From Bacteroidales bacterium (GTDB lineage: Bacteria > Bacteroidota > Bacteroidia > Bacteroidales > JAADJA01): 64,000 bases of DNA. The DNA lies in NCBI GenBank assembly GCA_021740645.1, contig JAIOZL010000005.1, positions 62,001-126,000 of the forward strand. Direction: 5' to 3'. The translations under genes were made by a program, and so were the position numbers. Under the pieces are notes generated by a model. It searched no databases. It was given only the letters and a program-made list of their open reading frames with translations, and had not been told where the DNA came from. Shown one piece after another: positions 40,350 to 49,649 of the stretch (the first letter of the stretch is position 1; every line of letters begins with the position of its first letter).

Positions 40350-41624
40350 ATGAGAATATTTGACCTGGATAAATGGCATGAAATCTATTTCGCCCTGCGG
40401 AAGAATCCTTTAAGGACTTTCTTTACTGCTTTTGGAGTATTTTGGGGAATATTTATGCTTATCATAATGATGGGGGCCGGAGAAGGGCTATATAATGGAG
40501 CTTCAAAGGATTTGGGCGATATGTCCACCAACAGCGTATTTATGTGGACTCAACGTACCACAATTCCTTACAAAGGATTCCCTCGCGGCCGGTTTTTCCG
40601 CTTTAATAATGACGACACTAAAGCTTTGGTAGATAATATTCCGGAAATAAAATACATTGCTCCTAGGCTTCAGGGATGGAGCAGAGGTGAAGGCAGTAAT
40701 AATGTGATCCGTGGTGAACGGACGGGCAGTTTTAATATCCAGGGTGATTATCCTGAGATTAACTTTATCGATCCTGTAAACGTTACCAGCGGCCGGTTTA
40801 TAAATCATATTGATATAGATGAACTCCGAAAAGTAGCAGTAATTGGTGTGAGTGTTTTTAATGAAATGTTCGAACCACAGGAAAATCCAATTGGTGAATA
40901 TATTCAAATCCAGGGGGTGTATTTTAAGGTCATAGGGATGTTTCAGTCGAAAAAGAATGATCAACAGGCTGAACACGACAACCAGGCCATCTTTATCCCA
41001 TTTACTACATTGCAAAAAGTTTATAATTATGGAGATATGGTAGGCTGGTATTCCATCACTGCAAAGGATGATGTGAGGGTTGAAGTAATAGAAAATAAAG
41101 CCAAGGATTTGTTAAAGCAACGGCACAGTGTTCATCCGGATGATATTCGGGCAGTAGGTTCTTTTAATCTCGATAAAGAATGGAGCAAAATGACAAACCT
41201 GTTCAATGGAATCAGCATTTTGGTATGGATAGTTGGAATAGGAACTTTGTTAGCCGGGGTAATCGGAGTAAGCAATATCATGCTGATCGTGGTAAAAGAA
41301 CGGACCAAAGAAATCGGGATCCAAAGGGCAATAGGTGCGGCTCCATCCATTATTATTACGCAGATCATTGTAGAATCAGTTTTACTTACTGCCGTTGCCG
41401 GGTATTTTGGCCTGGCCATAGGAGTGGGTATCCTGGAGTTAGTAAACTTCGGATTACAATCTTCCGGAGCGGATAGCAATATGTTCAGTAATCCATCGGT
41501 AGATTTTACCAAAGCGATGTGGGCCCTTGGAATATTGGTCATTTCAGGAATTTTTGCAGGAATGATACCGGCTCGCAGGGCTGTAAATATAAAACCCATC
41601 GATGCGTTACGCGATGAGGTATAA
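40350..41624 (+). CDS. ABC transporter permease (MacB periplasmic core + FtsX), paralogue of upstream gene
   Basis: NPLRTFFTAFGVFWGIFMLIIMMGAGEGLY, GVSNIMLIVVKERTKEIGIQRAIGAAPSII. Confidence 0.95.
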   Translation: MRIFDLDKWHEIYFALRKNPLRTFFTAFGVFWGIFMLIIMMGAGEGLYNGASKDLGDMSTNSVFMWTQRTTIPYKGFPRGRFFRFNNDDTKALVDNIPEIKYIAPRLQGWSRGEGSNNVIRGERTGSFNIQGDYPEINFIDPVNVTSGRFINHIDIDELRKVAVIGVSVFNEMFEPQENPIGEYIQIQGVYFKVIGMFQSKKNDQQAEHDNQAIFIPFTTLQKVYNYGDMVGWYSITAKDDVRVEVIENKAKDLLKQRHSVHPDDIRAVGSFNLDKEWSKMTNLFNGISILVWIVGIGTLLAGVIGVSNIMLIVVKERTKEIGIQRAIGAAPSIIITQIIVESVLLTAVAGYFGLAIGVGILELVNFGLQSSGADSNMFSNPSVDFTKAMWALGILVISGIFAGMIPARRAVNIKPIDALRDEV

Positions 41625-41661
41625 ATAATAAAATAGCAAACATTTTAACCAATATTTAGAA

Positions 41662-42741
41662 ATGAAAAAATTTTTGAAAATTTTCCTTTTAGTCATCATC
41701 CTTGGAGGTTTTGTTTACACAATCTACTTCCTCTATGAAAAATCACAGGCTAAGCCTATCGTGTATGAAACAACCACTGCTTCCAAAACAGATATTGTGA
41801 AAAAAACTGTAGCAACGGGATCAGTTGTTCCTCGTAAAGAAATCGAAATTAAACCTAAAGTTTCTGGGATTATTGAAGAGCTTTATGTGCAGGAAGGAAG
41901 TATGGTAAAAAAAGGTGACCTGATAGCTAAAGTGAGGATAATACCTAACATGGTCAGCCTGAACAATGCAGAATCAAGAGTGAACCTTGCTAAAATAGCC
42001 CTGGAAAATGCTGAGCGGAATTTTAATCGTCAGAAAGAATTATATGAGGAAAATGTAATTTCTAAAAAGGATTTTGAGGAATATGAACTTCAGTACCAAA
42101 ATGCAGATGAAGAACTTTTATCCGCCGAAAATAACCTGCTATTAATTAAAGAAGGACAAACTAAAGCAACAGGGCAAAGTACCAATACCCTTATTCGTTC
42201 CACTATTGATGGAATGGTGCTTGATATTCCGGTGGAAGTGGGAAACTCCGTAATTGAAAGTAATACTTTTAATGATGGTACCACAGTAGCCAATATTGCA
42301 GATATGGGTGAAATGGTTTTCGAGGGCAAAGTGGATGAAAGTGAAGTGGGAAAGATTAGGGAAGGCATGGACCTGATCCTCACAATCGGGGCAATAAATG
42401 ATGTAAGCTTTCATGCGACTCTCGAGCATATAAGTCCAAAAGGCCTGGAGGAAAATGGCGCCATTCAGTTTGAAATAAAAGCTGCAGTTGTATTAATTGA
42501 TACTGTTTTTGTAAGAGCAGGATATAGCGCAAATGCGGATATTGTGCTTGACAAGCGCGACAGTGTGCTAGCCATTAGTGAATCTCTGCTTCAATTCGAC
42601 AATGATTCAGCTTTTGTGGAAGTGGAAACGGAACCCCAGAAATTCGAGAAAAAGTATATTGAAACTGGTTTGTCTGATGGAATAAACATTGAGATTATTT
42701 CAGGTTTATCAGAAGAAGATAAGATCAAAAAACTTAACTAG
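41662..42741 (+). CDS. Efflux periplasmic adaptor subunit (HlyD/MacA-like)
   Basis: VVPRKEIEIKPKVSGIIEELYVQEGSMVKKGDLIAKV; coiled-coil hairpin; C-terminal VEVETEPQKFEKKYIETGLSDGINIEIISGL. Confidence 0.93.
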   Translation: MKKFLKIFLLVIILGGFVYTIYFLYEKSQAKPIVYETTTASKTDIVKKTVATGSVVPRKEIEIKPKVSGIIEELYVQEGSMVKKGDLIAKVRIIPNMVSLNNAESRVNLAKIALENAERNFNRQKELYEENVISKKDFEEYELQYQNADEELLSAENNLLLIKEGQTKATGQSTNTLIRSTIDGMVLDIPVEVGNSVIESNTFNDGTTVANIADMGEMVFEGKVDESEVGKIREGMDLILTIGAINDVSFHATLEHISPKGLEENGAIQFEIKAAVVLIDTVFVRAGYSANADIVLDKRDSVLAISESLLQFDNDSAFVEVETEPQKFEKKYIETGLSDGINIEIISGLSEEDKIKKLN

Positions 42742-42811
42742 GTATTGATTATGAAAAATCCAATGGATTATTTTCAGATGATTAATTTTTAACATATAAT
42801 TAACGCTATAA

Positions 42812-42857
42812 CGAAAAGCCTTTGTAGCCTGAATTTTAGGCCATCAGAGGCTTTTCG
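42812..42857 (+). terminator. Bipartite hairpin, probable terminator after the adaptor gene
   Basis: cgaaaagcctttg ... cagaggcttttcg (one mismatch) enclosing gcct/aggc; no long T run after the stem. Confidence 0.45.
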
Positions 42858-42878
42858 CATTACTCATATTATTTACTG

Positions 42879-42911
42879 TTGTATTACCAATTGTATAATA
42901 GATTACTTTTG
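42879..42911 (+). promoter_or_regulatory. Bacteroidetes-type promoter upstream of the lipoprotein gene
   Basis: TTG (42879-42881), 22-nt spacer, TACTTTTG (42904-42911). Confidence 0.5.
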
Positions 42912-42939
42912 CCTGCCTAATATCTAAAGCTATAAACAA

Positions 42940-43440
42940 ATGAATACTAAAATTAAATTACTGGGATTATTATCTTTTGCAGTTATTCTACTTTCTTCTT
43001 GTAGTAAAAGCGACGATGAGCCTGCAGGGGATACACCCAAAACAACAACCGAGAAATTAACTTCAGGTAACTGGAAAGTTACTGCAATGACTATTGATCC
43101 GGGAATAAATTTTTTTGGTACAATATATACTGATTTTTATGCACAAATGGAGGCCTGTGAAAAAGATGACCTGATAAAATTTAATTCTAATGGAACCATT
43201 ACAGATGATGAGGGGGCCACTAAATGTGATGCAAATGATCCACAAGCCACAACTGAAGGAACCTGGGTATTAAGTGCTGATAATTCACAACTTACCATTG
43301 ATTATCCTGATGAGGATCCCATTACAATGACGATAATTACATTAAATGCAACCACATTCAAAGGGAGTTATACCATCATGGAAGATTTTGGTGAAGGAAT
43401 TCAAACTTACACCCTGACAACGACTATGTCCCTGCAATAA
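42940..43440 (+). CDS. Lipocalin-like secreted lipoprotein
   Basis: Lipobox LLSSCSK; TEKLTSGNWKVTAMTI...TEGTWVLSADNSQLTIDYPDEDPITMTIITLNATTFKGSYT. Confidence 0.82.
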   Translation: MNTKIKLLGLLSFAVILLSSCSKSDDEPAGDTPKTTTEKLTSGNWKVTAMTIDPGINFFGTIYTDFYAQMEACEKDDLIKFNSNGTITDDEGATKCDANDPQATTEGTWVLSADNSQLTIDYPDEDPITMTIITLNATTFKGSYTIMEDFGEGIQTYTLTTTMSLQ

Positions 43441-43493
43441 AAAACGATTTCGTTTATACAATTTTCTGATTTTTTTTAATACGTATACAATAA

Positions 43494-43533
43494 TTAACTA
43501 TGTTTGTAGTTATTTAACTAAAAATATAGTTAA
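43494..43533. promoter_or_regulatory. Tandem palindromic operator, putative BlaI-type autoregulatory site, overlapping a TAnnTTTG -7 element
   Basis: Dyad 1 ttaacta-tgtttg-tagttat (43494-43513) and dyad 2 ttaacta-aaaata-tagttaa (43514-43533). TATGTTTG at 43499-43506 lies inside dyad 1; dyad 2 ends on the A of the start codon. Confidence 0.75.
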
Positions 43534-43919
43534 TGAAAGAATTGACAAAAGCTGAAGAGCAGGTAATGCAAGTATTATGGAAAATCGAAAAAGGTTTTGT
43601 AAACGATTTACTCGAGCATTTTCCAGAACCTAAACCCGCCTATAATACTGTTTCAACTATCGTGCGTATCCTTGAAAAGAAAGGATTTGTCGGGCATCAT
43701 GCATTTGGCAAAACGCATGAGTATTTTCCGCTTATTTCGAAAAAAGATTACACAAAAAAATCCTTCAAAGGATTTATGAAAAGCTATTTCAGCAATTCAT
43801 ACCAGGCTTTTGCCTCATTTTTGGCCAATGATAAAACCATAAATTTAATTGAGCTGGAAGAAATGAAAGCAATGATTGAGAATGAAATAGAAAAACAAAA
43901 AGCCGGAAAAAATGAATAA
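43533..43919 (+). CDS. BlaI/MecI/CopY family transcriptional repressor
   Basis: ELTKAEEQVMQVLWKIEKGFVNDLLEHFPEPKPAYNTVSTIVRILEKKGFVGHHAFGKTHEYFPLISKKDY. Confidence 0.95.
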   Translation: MKELTKAEEQVMQVLWKIEKGFVNDLLEHFPEPKPAYNTVSTIVRILEKKGFVGHHAFGKTHEYFPLISKKDYTKKSFKGFMKSYFSNSYQAFASFLANDKTINLIELEEMKAMIENEIEKQKAGKNE

Positions 43920-45228
43920 CCTGATAATATATCTTCTTCAATCCGGATTTTGCCTGGGTATATTGTATGCTATTTATTGGCTTTTGCTTAGTAAGGATAC
44001 CTTTTTTACGGTACACAGGATTTATCTGGTATTATCTGTATTGGTTTCTCTTCTTTTTCCCTTATTAGAGATTTCTATAATCACAGAAAAAGAACAAACC
44101 TTATTAATTTTACTCGAACCAGTTGTAATTACTACGGATAGGATTACAGAGACCTTAGTTAGAAGTTTAACATTTTCACAGCTTTTTCTTATTATTTACT
44201 TTGCAGGTGTCGCATTCCTGTCCATTCGTTTTTTTATCAGGTTGTTTCAAATAGGGCAGCTTATCTATAGTAACAGGATTGTCAGGAAATATGGATTAAA
44301 TGTAATCACACTTTCTTCGAAGTACACGCCTTTTTCATTTTTCAATTTACTATTCATCAGTGAAAGCAATTTATCAAAAGACCAGATCGAAAAAATAATT
44401 GCCCATGAACGTATACATATTCAGCAAAAGCATTCAACTGATGTTGTATTACTTGAAATAGCAAGCATTTTGCAATGGTTCAATCCCTTCATTTGGCTTT
44501 ATAGCAAGTCCTTAAAATCAGTTCACGAATATCAGGCGGATGAGGGAGTTCTAAATTCGGGATGCCATAAAAGTGATTATCAGCGATTGTTATTAAACCA
44601 AACTTTTGGAGTTCAATTAAATACACTATCTAACAATTTAAATCATTCATTAATTAAAAAACGATTTCTCATGATGACAAAATCAAGAACTAAAAAATCA
44701 GCTTTACTAAAGATGTTACTGGTTATCCCGTTAGCAATAGTATTTGCACTTGTTTTCTCTATTACAATTACTGAAAGTGTTGTTGCCCAGGCAGAAAACG
44801 CATCAGAAAAAGTTACAAAAATTAAAAAACCACAGAAAGAGGGAGATGTATTTACCGTGGTGGAAAAAATGCCTCGTTTTCCAGGTGGAGAGGAGGCAAG
44901 GATAAAATTTATGACAAGTAATATAAAATATCCTGAAGATGCAAGAAAATTGGGTGAGACCGGAACAGTCTTCATTACTTTTATTGTGGAAAAGGATGGT
45001 AGCATCAGCGAAGCAAAAGTTTTAAGAGGCTTTTACAAATCTTGCGATGAAGAAGCATTAAGGGTGATCAATGCCATGCCCCGTTGGGAGCCCGGAATGG
45101 ATAAAGGGAAACCGGTTAGAACACAGTTCAATATGCCAATTAGCTTTGTGCTTGATAAAAAGGGTGAAAAAGTAGTGGATAAAGATACAAGGGATGCAGA
45201 TTCACCTCCACCTCCCAGGAAAAAGTAA
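43912..45228 (+). CDS. M56 (BlaR1-like) membrane metallopeptidase fused to TonB C-terminal domain
   Basis: HExxH in IIAHERIHIQQKHSTDVVLLEIASILQWFNPF; TonB-like FPGGEEARIKFMTSNIKYPEDARKLGETGTVFITFIVEKDGSIS...MPRWEPG. Confidence 0.94.
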   Translation: MNNLIIYLLQSGFCLGILYAIYWLLLSKDTFFTVHRIYLVLSVLVSLLFPLLEISIITEKEQTLLILLEPVVITTDRITETLVRSLTFSQLFLIIYFAGVAFLSIRFFIRLFQIGQLIYSNRIVRKYGLNVITLSSKYTPFSFFNLLFISESNLSKDQIEKIIAHERIHIQQKHSTDVVLLEIASILQWFNPFIWLYSKSLKSVHEYQADEGVLNSGCHKSDYQRLLLNQTFGVQLNTLSNNLNHSLIKKRFLMMTKSRTKKSALLKMLLVIPLAIVFALVFSITITESVVAQAENASEKVTKIKKPQKEGDVFTVVEKMPRFPGGEEARIKFMTSNIKYPEDARKLGETGTVFITFIVEKDGSISEAKVLRGFYKSCDEEALRVINAMPRWEPGMDKGKPVRTQFNMPISFVLDKKGEKVVDKDTRDADSPPPPRKK

Positions 45229-45242
45229 AGAATAACCTTAAT

Positions 45243-45707
45243 ATGGTTTCAATTGTTTTTGCTATGAGGCTTTCTTTGCTAATTATATTTATCCTGATTG
45301 AAGCCTTACATTTACAGGCACAATTTCTAAGCAGAAAAACTAACCAGTTTAACAATAATGGTTTGAAGCAAGGTAAATGGATCTCTTTTTGGGATGAAAC
45401 TTGTATGATCCCCAGATCAATTGCGGTATATAAAAATGGTAAAGAGACAGGGAAATGCTATGAGTATTATAGAAATGGTGAAGTTCGACTAAAATTCAGA
45501 TATCAATTAAACAGGATTCGAGTCAAGTATTTTAGTGAAGAGGGTATAAGGCAACAAAAGGGCTGGGCAATTATGGAATACACGAAAGATGATACCCATT
45601 ATTACTGGCATGGCAAATGGAAATTTTATGATGAACATGGTAAATTGATAAATATAACTTTTTACTTGAACGGTGCACCACTGGAGGAAAATTTGAATAA
45701 GCAATAA
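45243..45707 (+). CDS. YwqK/MORN-like variant repeat protein, secreted
   Basis: KQGKWISFWDETCMIPRSIAVYKNGKETGKCYEYYRNGEVRLKFRYQLN...HGKWKFYDEHGKLINITFYLNG. Confidence 0.7.
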   Translation: MVSIVFAMRLSLLIIFILIEALHLQAQFLSRKTNQFNNNGLKQGKWISFWDETCMIPRSIAVYKNGKETGKCYEYYRNGEVRLKFRYQLNRIRVKYFSEEGIRQQKGWAIMEYTKDDTHYYWHGKWKFYDEHGKLINITFYLNGAPLEENLNKQ

Positions 45708-45729
45708 CATTAGCATCTGTCATTCTATA

Positions 45730-45770
45730 TTAAGGGGAAATGAGGCAATTGGTTTCCCCTTAATTATTTT
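45730..45770 (+). terminator. Intrinsic terminator
   Basis: 11-bp perfect stem ttaaggggaaa ... tttccccttaa, then T-rich. Confidence 0.75.
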
Positions 45771-46047
45771 TACCATGATTTACAGATGGTCTGGACGGAG
45801 TGTTAAATTTTTGGTAAACGCAAGTGGTTATAATTATGAGAAAATAATTATTATTAAATTTGCATTAAAGAATTATTCTTATATTTGTATTTCGTTTCAA
45901 TTTGGGAATAAAAGTCTCGTATAGGAACCATATGAAACCAGAGTTTGTAAATTAAACACCACATATTCAGTGAATTACGGTAATGGCATACAGTTGGAAA
46001 CTAATTTTACCAAGCAAATCAAGTGTAAAATTAAAAATCGAATTGTA

Positions 46048-47166
46048 ATGAGGTCAATCTACATAGTAATAATCGGGATACTAACCACTACCGCCCTTAC
46101 CGCCCAGATTTCAAATGATACTACTTATTCGAAAGAATGGAATGCAAATACAAGTACATGGGTATACTTTGATAGGATCATTACTTCTTTTACAGGTGAT
46201 CAGTTAGAATCAGAATTAATTCAGGTATTTGAGAACGAAAGCTGGGTAAATTACAATTTGGTTTCATTTTATTACATGAATGCACAACTTATTGAAGAGC
46301 ATGAAATGTACTGGAATGAGTCAAAAAATGTTTGGGAAGATAATTATCGCAAATTATATTCTTACAATGAGAACAATGAGATTTCAGCAGTAACCCATCA
46401 ATATATTTTTAATGGAGTATATGTAAATTCTTCACGTGAAGTATATAAATATGATGAACAAAACAGGCTGGTTGAAAAAGTAGTTGAAAAATTTGAAGAA
46501 GCCTGGACTAACTTTTTGAAATATCAATATTACTACAATGCCAATGACTTGATCATGGAAGAAAACTTAACTTACTGGGAAGGTGAAAACTGGGGCGAAG
46601 TAAGTTTTGCTGTAAATCACACATACAATAAACTAAATCAATTGGTTTCGAAAGAGAAATCAAAAACTGTAGGAAAAAAGGAAAAAAAACTTACCAGGGA
46701 AGAGTATCAGTTTAATACTGAAGGGATGCTTACTGGACAGGTTGTTTCGCAATGGAGCAACCAAAAAAATAAATGGATCAATAAAAACCGTGCAAAATAC
46801 GTTAATGATTTGGACGGTTACATTGTCACTATGTTGAATCAGAATAAAAATAAACGTGAATGGTCGAATTACCTGTTCACGGAGTTCAGGGGAAATAACG
46901 AACCTATCACAGGGATGGACATAGCTGAGGGTATGTCTTTTAGCATTTATCCCGTAAATTATGGACAAAGAGCAATGCTAGAATTTAATAACCCTTATAA
47001 TGAAGTATATTATGTAAAGATCATCGACGGAAATGGTAACACTTTAAGTGCAGCCACGACCAGTAAGGATGAAATTGCTATGGATGCTTCAAGATTGATT
47101 AAAGGGCAATATTATATCGAACTACAGGGTAGGAATTTATATTCAGGTAAATTCTCGATTGAATAG
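46048..47166 (+). CDS. Secreted protein with divergent T9SS-type C-terminal domain
   Basis: Signal peptide MRSIYIVIIGILTTTALTAQ starts at 46048 (supplied ORF starts at 45970); repeated YxYNExNE/YQYYYN motifs; C-terminus FSIYPVNYGQRAMLEFNNPYNEVYYVKIIDGNGNTL...GQYYIELQGRNLYSGKFSIE. Confidence 0.75.
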   Translation: MRSIYIVIIGILTTTALTAQISNDTTYSKEWNANTSTWVYFDRIITSFTGDQLESELIQVFENESWVNYNLVSFYYMNAQLIEEHEMYWNESKNVWEDNYRKLYSYNENNEISAVTHQYIFNGVYVNSSREVYKYDEQNRLVEKVVEKFEEAWTNFLKYQYYYNANDLIMEENLTYWEGENWGEVSFAVNHTYNKLNQLVSKEKSKTVGKKEKKLTREEYQFNTEGMLTGQVVSQWSNQKNKWINKNRAKYVNDLDGYIVTMLNQNKNKREWSNYLFTEFRGNNEPITGMDIAEGMSFSIYPVNYGQRAMLEFNNPYNEVYYVKIIDGNGNTLSAATTSKDEIAMDASRLIKGQYYIELQGRNLYSGKFSIE

Positions 47167-47203
47167 GACACCTTACCGTGTAGATTACCTTACCTTGATT
47201 TGC

Positions 47204-47235
47204 TTAGCCACCCTTCCAGGGTGGCTAACTTTTTT
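47204..47235 (+). terminator. Intrinsic terminator
   Basis: 10-bp perfect stem ttagccaccc-ttcca-gggtggctaa followed by cttttttta. Confidence 0.9.
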
Positions 47236-47279
47236 ATGGAGATTTTCAGGTTTCGTAGGAATAGAAAGAAATATTCTAT

Positions 47280-48284
47280 TTATTTTTCCTCAAATATTAC
47301 AGTGAGCAAGGTTTGTCCAACAGCATACAGGGTAGCCTCATCTATTTTATCAATTGTATCATCTGTTGTATGCCAATGCTCGAAAAATGAATTGTTGGAA
47401 GATTCGGGATCAAGGTGGATTATATCGATAGTAGGGATATTCAGAAATTCATTTACATATTTATGATCATCTTCAATATATCCCAACTGCTCAAAAATGA
47501 AATAATTTCTGAAGTTTAACCTATGCCCAACGTTCCAAACTTTTTTAAGAACTTGTGGGGCATAAAGCAAGGAATATCCTTCCATGTAAAAACTTGCATC
47601 TTTGGCACCTACCATGTCGAGCAGTATTCCAAACCTTGCATAATAATTATACACATGTGGATTTTTTGACCAATATTGAGAACCCAAAGCCCAGAAATTA
47701 TCTTCACTTTGGGTTTGTTTGTCGCGCGGGGGGCCATAGTCTTCAGCATCAAAAAGAACTATATCCACACCTATTGATGGTTTTTGCAAGGAAAGTTGAC
47801 GGGCTATTTCCAGCAAAACACCTACACCGCTTGCGCCATCATTAGCTCCATCTATAGGTTTATTATAATTTTCCGGATTTTTGTCATGATCAGCAAATGG
47901 CCGAGAATCCCAATGAGCACAAAGTAATATCCTGTTTTTTTTCTTTGGAGAAAATGATCCAATAATATTTTTCCCATTAATTACAGTACCCTCAAAAGTC
48001 CTTGCTTTAAAGTTTTGAATAAGGGCAGTATCACAAAACCTATTTAATTCTTTGTACAGAAAGTTAGCACACTTGCTATGTGCTTCAGAGTTTGGTACTC
48101 TTGGCCCAAAATTAACCTGGGCAACAACATAAGCATAGGAAGAATCTGCATTAAAAGTTGGGACATCTATAGTAGTGGGAGTTTTTTGGGTTTTACTTAA
48201 AACTTTTTTCTTATCCTTATTGTTTGCGCAACTACCCATAATTAACAGGGCCAGTATAATTGATAGAAAACTTATATACTTCAT
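47280..48284 (-). CDS. M28 family metallopeptidase / glutaminyl-peptide cyclotransferase-like lipoprotein
   Basis: LIMGSCANN lipobox; RILLCAHWDSRPFAD, GANDGASGVGVLLEIAR, VLFDAEDYG. Confidence 0.92.
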   Translation of the reverse strand: MKYISFLSIILALLIMGSCANNKDKKKVLSKTQKTPTTIDVPTFNADSSYAYVVAQVNFGPRVPNSEAHSKCANFLYKELNRFCDTALIQNFKARTFEGTVINGKNIIGSFSPKKKNRILLCAHWDSRPFADHDKNPENYNKPIDGANDGASGVGVLLEIARQLSLQKPSIGVDIVLFDAEDYGPPRDKQTQSEDNFWALGSQYWSKNPHVYNYYARFGILLDMVGAKDASFYMEGYSLLYAPQVLKKVWNVGHRLNFRNYFIFEQLGYIEDDHKYVNEFLNIPTIDIIHLDPESSNNSFFEHWHTTDDTIDKIDEATLYAVGQTLLTVIFEEK

Positions 48285-48293
48285 GAGTTTCGA

Positions 48294-49649
48294 CTAAAAT
48301 GTTAATGTAAATACTGTTCCTTGCTCCGATTTTGATTTAACTGAAATAGAGCCTTTATGCAAATGCATAATTTGCCTGGAAAGGCTAAGCCCTATCCCAG
48401 AGCCCTCTTTTTTAGAAGTAAAGAACGGCATAAATATCTTATCAATAATGTCGGGTTTAATTCCACTTCCATTATCTGCTATTTCAATAATTGTTCGATT
48501 GTTTTGATTATTATAAGCTACCATAGAAATCTCCGCCGACTCTGTATTACTGACTGCATCAATGGCATTTAAAACCAGGTTAATGATCACCTGGTCGACT
48601 AAATCCGGGTCAGCTGTTAACTTAATATCTTCAGGATAAACATTGCATGAGCATTTGATTCCCCTCGATTCAATTTTTTGCTTAAATAATTGTTCTACTC
48701 TTTCAAAAGTTTCTTTTATGGGCAAATATCTGAAATTTGGTTGGGGTATCCGGGTAAGATTTCTATAGATATCCACGAAATTAAGTAATCCCTGGCTTCT
48801 GTTTTTTATGGTTGTTAGTGCACTTTCAATATTTTCCAGATCCTCAGAGTCAACTGTTTTAAGCTTAGGAGGCCTTTCAGTATCATCTATCAACATTTCG
48901 TTAACAGTTGAGGCAAGGGATGATATTGGTGTAATTGAATTCATAATTTCGTGGGTTAATACACGAATTAATTTTTGCCAGGATTCAATTTCCTTTTCTT
49001 CAAGTTCGGCATGGATATCATGAAATGCAACCAAAACAAACTCTTTCCCACGCATCCTGAATTCTGTGGCATAAAGTGATAGTTGTTTTATCTCATCATC
49101 CATAAAAATTTTAATCAACGATTTATCCCCGGCTTTAAGGCGTAATAAAATTTCAGGTAAATCATCCTTAACAGCAGCCAGATCATTAATATTCCTTAAT
49201 ATGTTTTTCTTAAAAGTTCGTTTTGCTGCATTATTAAACATATCCACCCTGCCTTCTGAATCAAAACAGATAATCCCAATATTGATATGCTGGACAACCG
49301 TTTGCAGGTAATTATAGTGCTCCTCTTTCTCGGCCCGGTTTTTCTTAAATTCATCTATCACTTCATTAAACGATTTGTTTAATTTTTCAAAGCTTTTACC
49401 CATCGATTTATCAGAAAAAGAGCTGGAAAAATCAGAATATCGGATACTATTAAAAAACTGTGTTAATTTTAAATTTGTTCGGTTCACAAATCTTATCAGG
49501 AAATATACCTGTAAAATCACGAATAAACTGAGGATAATGCTGCTAACCTCGTGATGTGCAACCGTGATGAGGTAAACCAACAAAAAGATACTCAGTACAA
49601 GAGCAAGTACCCTAAGGATAATTTGAATATAAAATCGCCTAAATATCAT
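48294..49649 (-). CDS. NtrB/NtrY-like sensor histidine kinase
   Basis: RVLTHEIMNSITPISSLASTV, DLVDQVIINLVLNAIDAV, EIADNGSGIKPDIIDKIFMPFFTSKKEGSGIGLSLSRQIM. Confidence 0.94.
   Translation of the reverse strand: MIFRRFYIQIILRVLALVLSIFLLVYLITVAHHEVSSIILSLFVILQVYFLIRFVNRTNLKLTQFFNSIRYSDFSSSFSDKSMGKSFEKLNKSFNEVIDEFKKNRAEKEEHYNYLQTVVQHINIGIICFDSEGRVDMFNNAAKRTFKKNILRNINDLAAVKDDLPEILLRLKAGDKSLIKIFMDDEIKQLSLYATEFRMRGKEFVLVAFHDIHAELEEKEIESWQKLIRVLTHEIMNSITPISSLASTVNEMLIDDTERPPKLKTVDSEDLENIESALTTIKNRSQGLLNFVDIYRNLTRIPQPNFRYLPIKETFERVEQLFKQKIESRGIKCSCNVYPEDIKLTADPDLVDQVIINLVLNAIDAVSNTESAEISMVAYNNQNNRTIIEIADNGSGIKPDIIDKIFMPFFTSKKEGSGIGLSLSRQIMHLHKGSISVKSKSEQGTVFTLTF

Noticed and set aside
40503-41599. 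170-aa and 155-aa antisense ORFs over the second ABC permease
   Set aside because: Shadow frames of a conserved FtsX/MacB gene with no domain signal.
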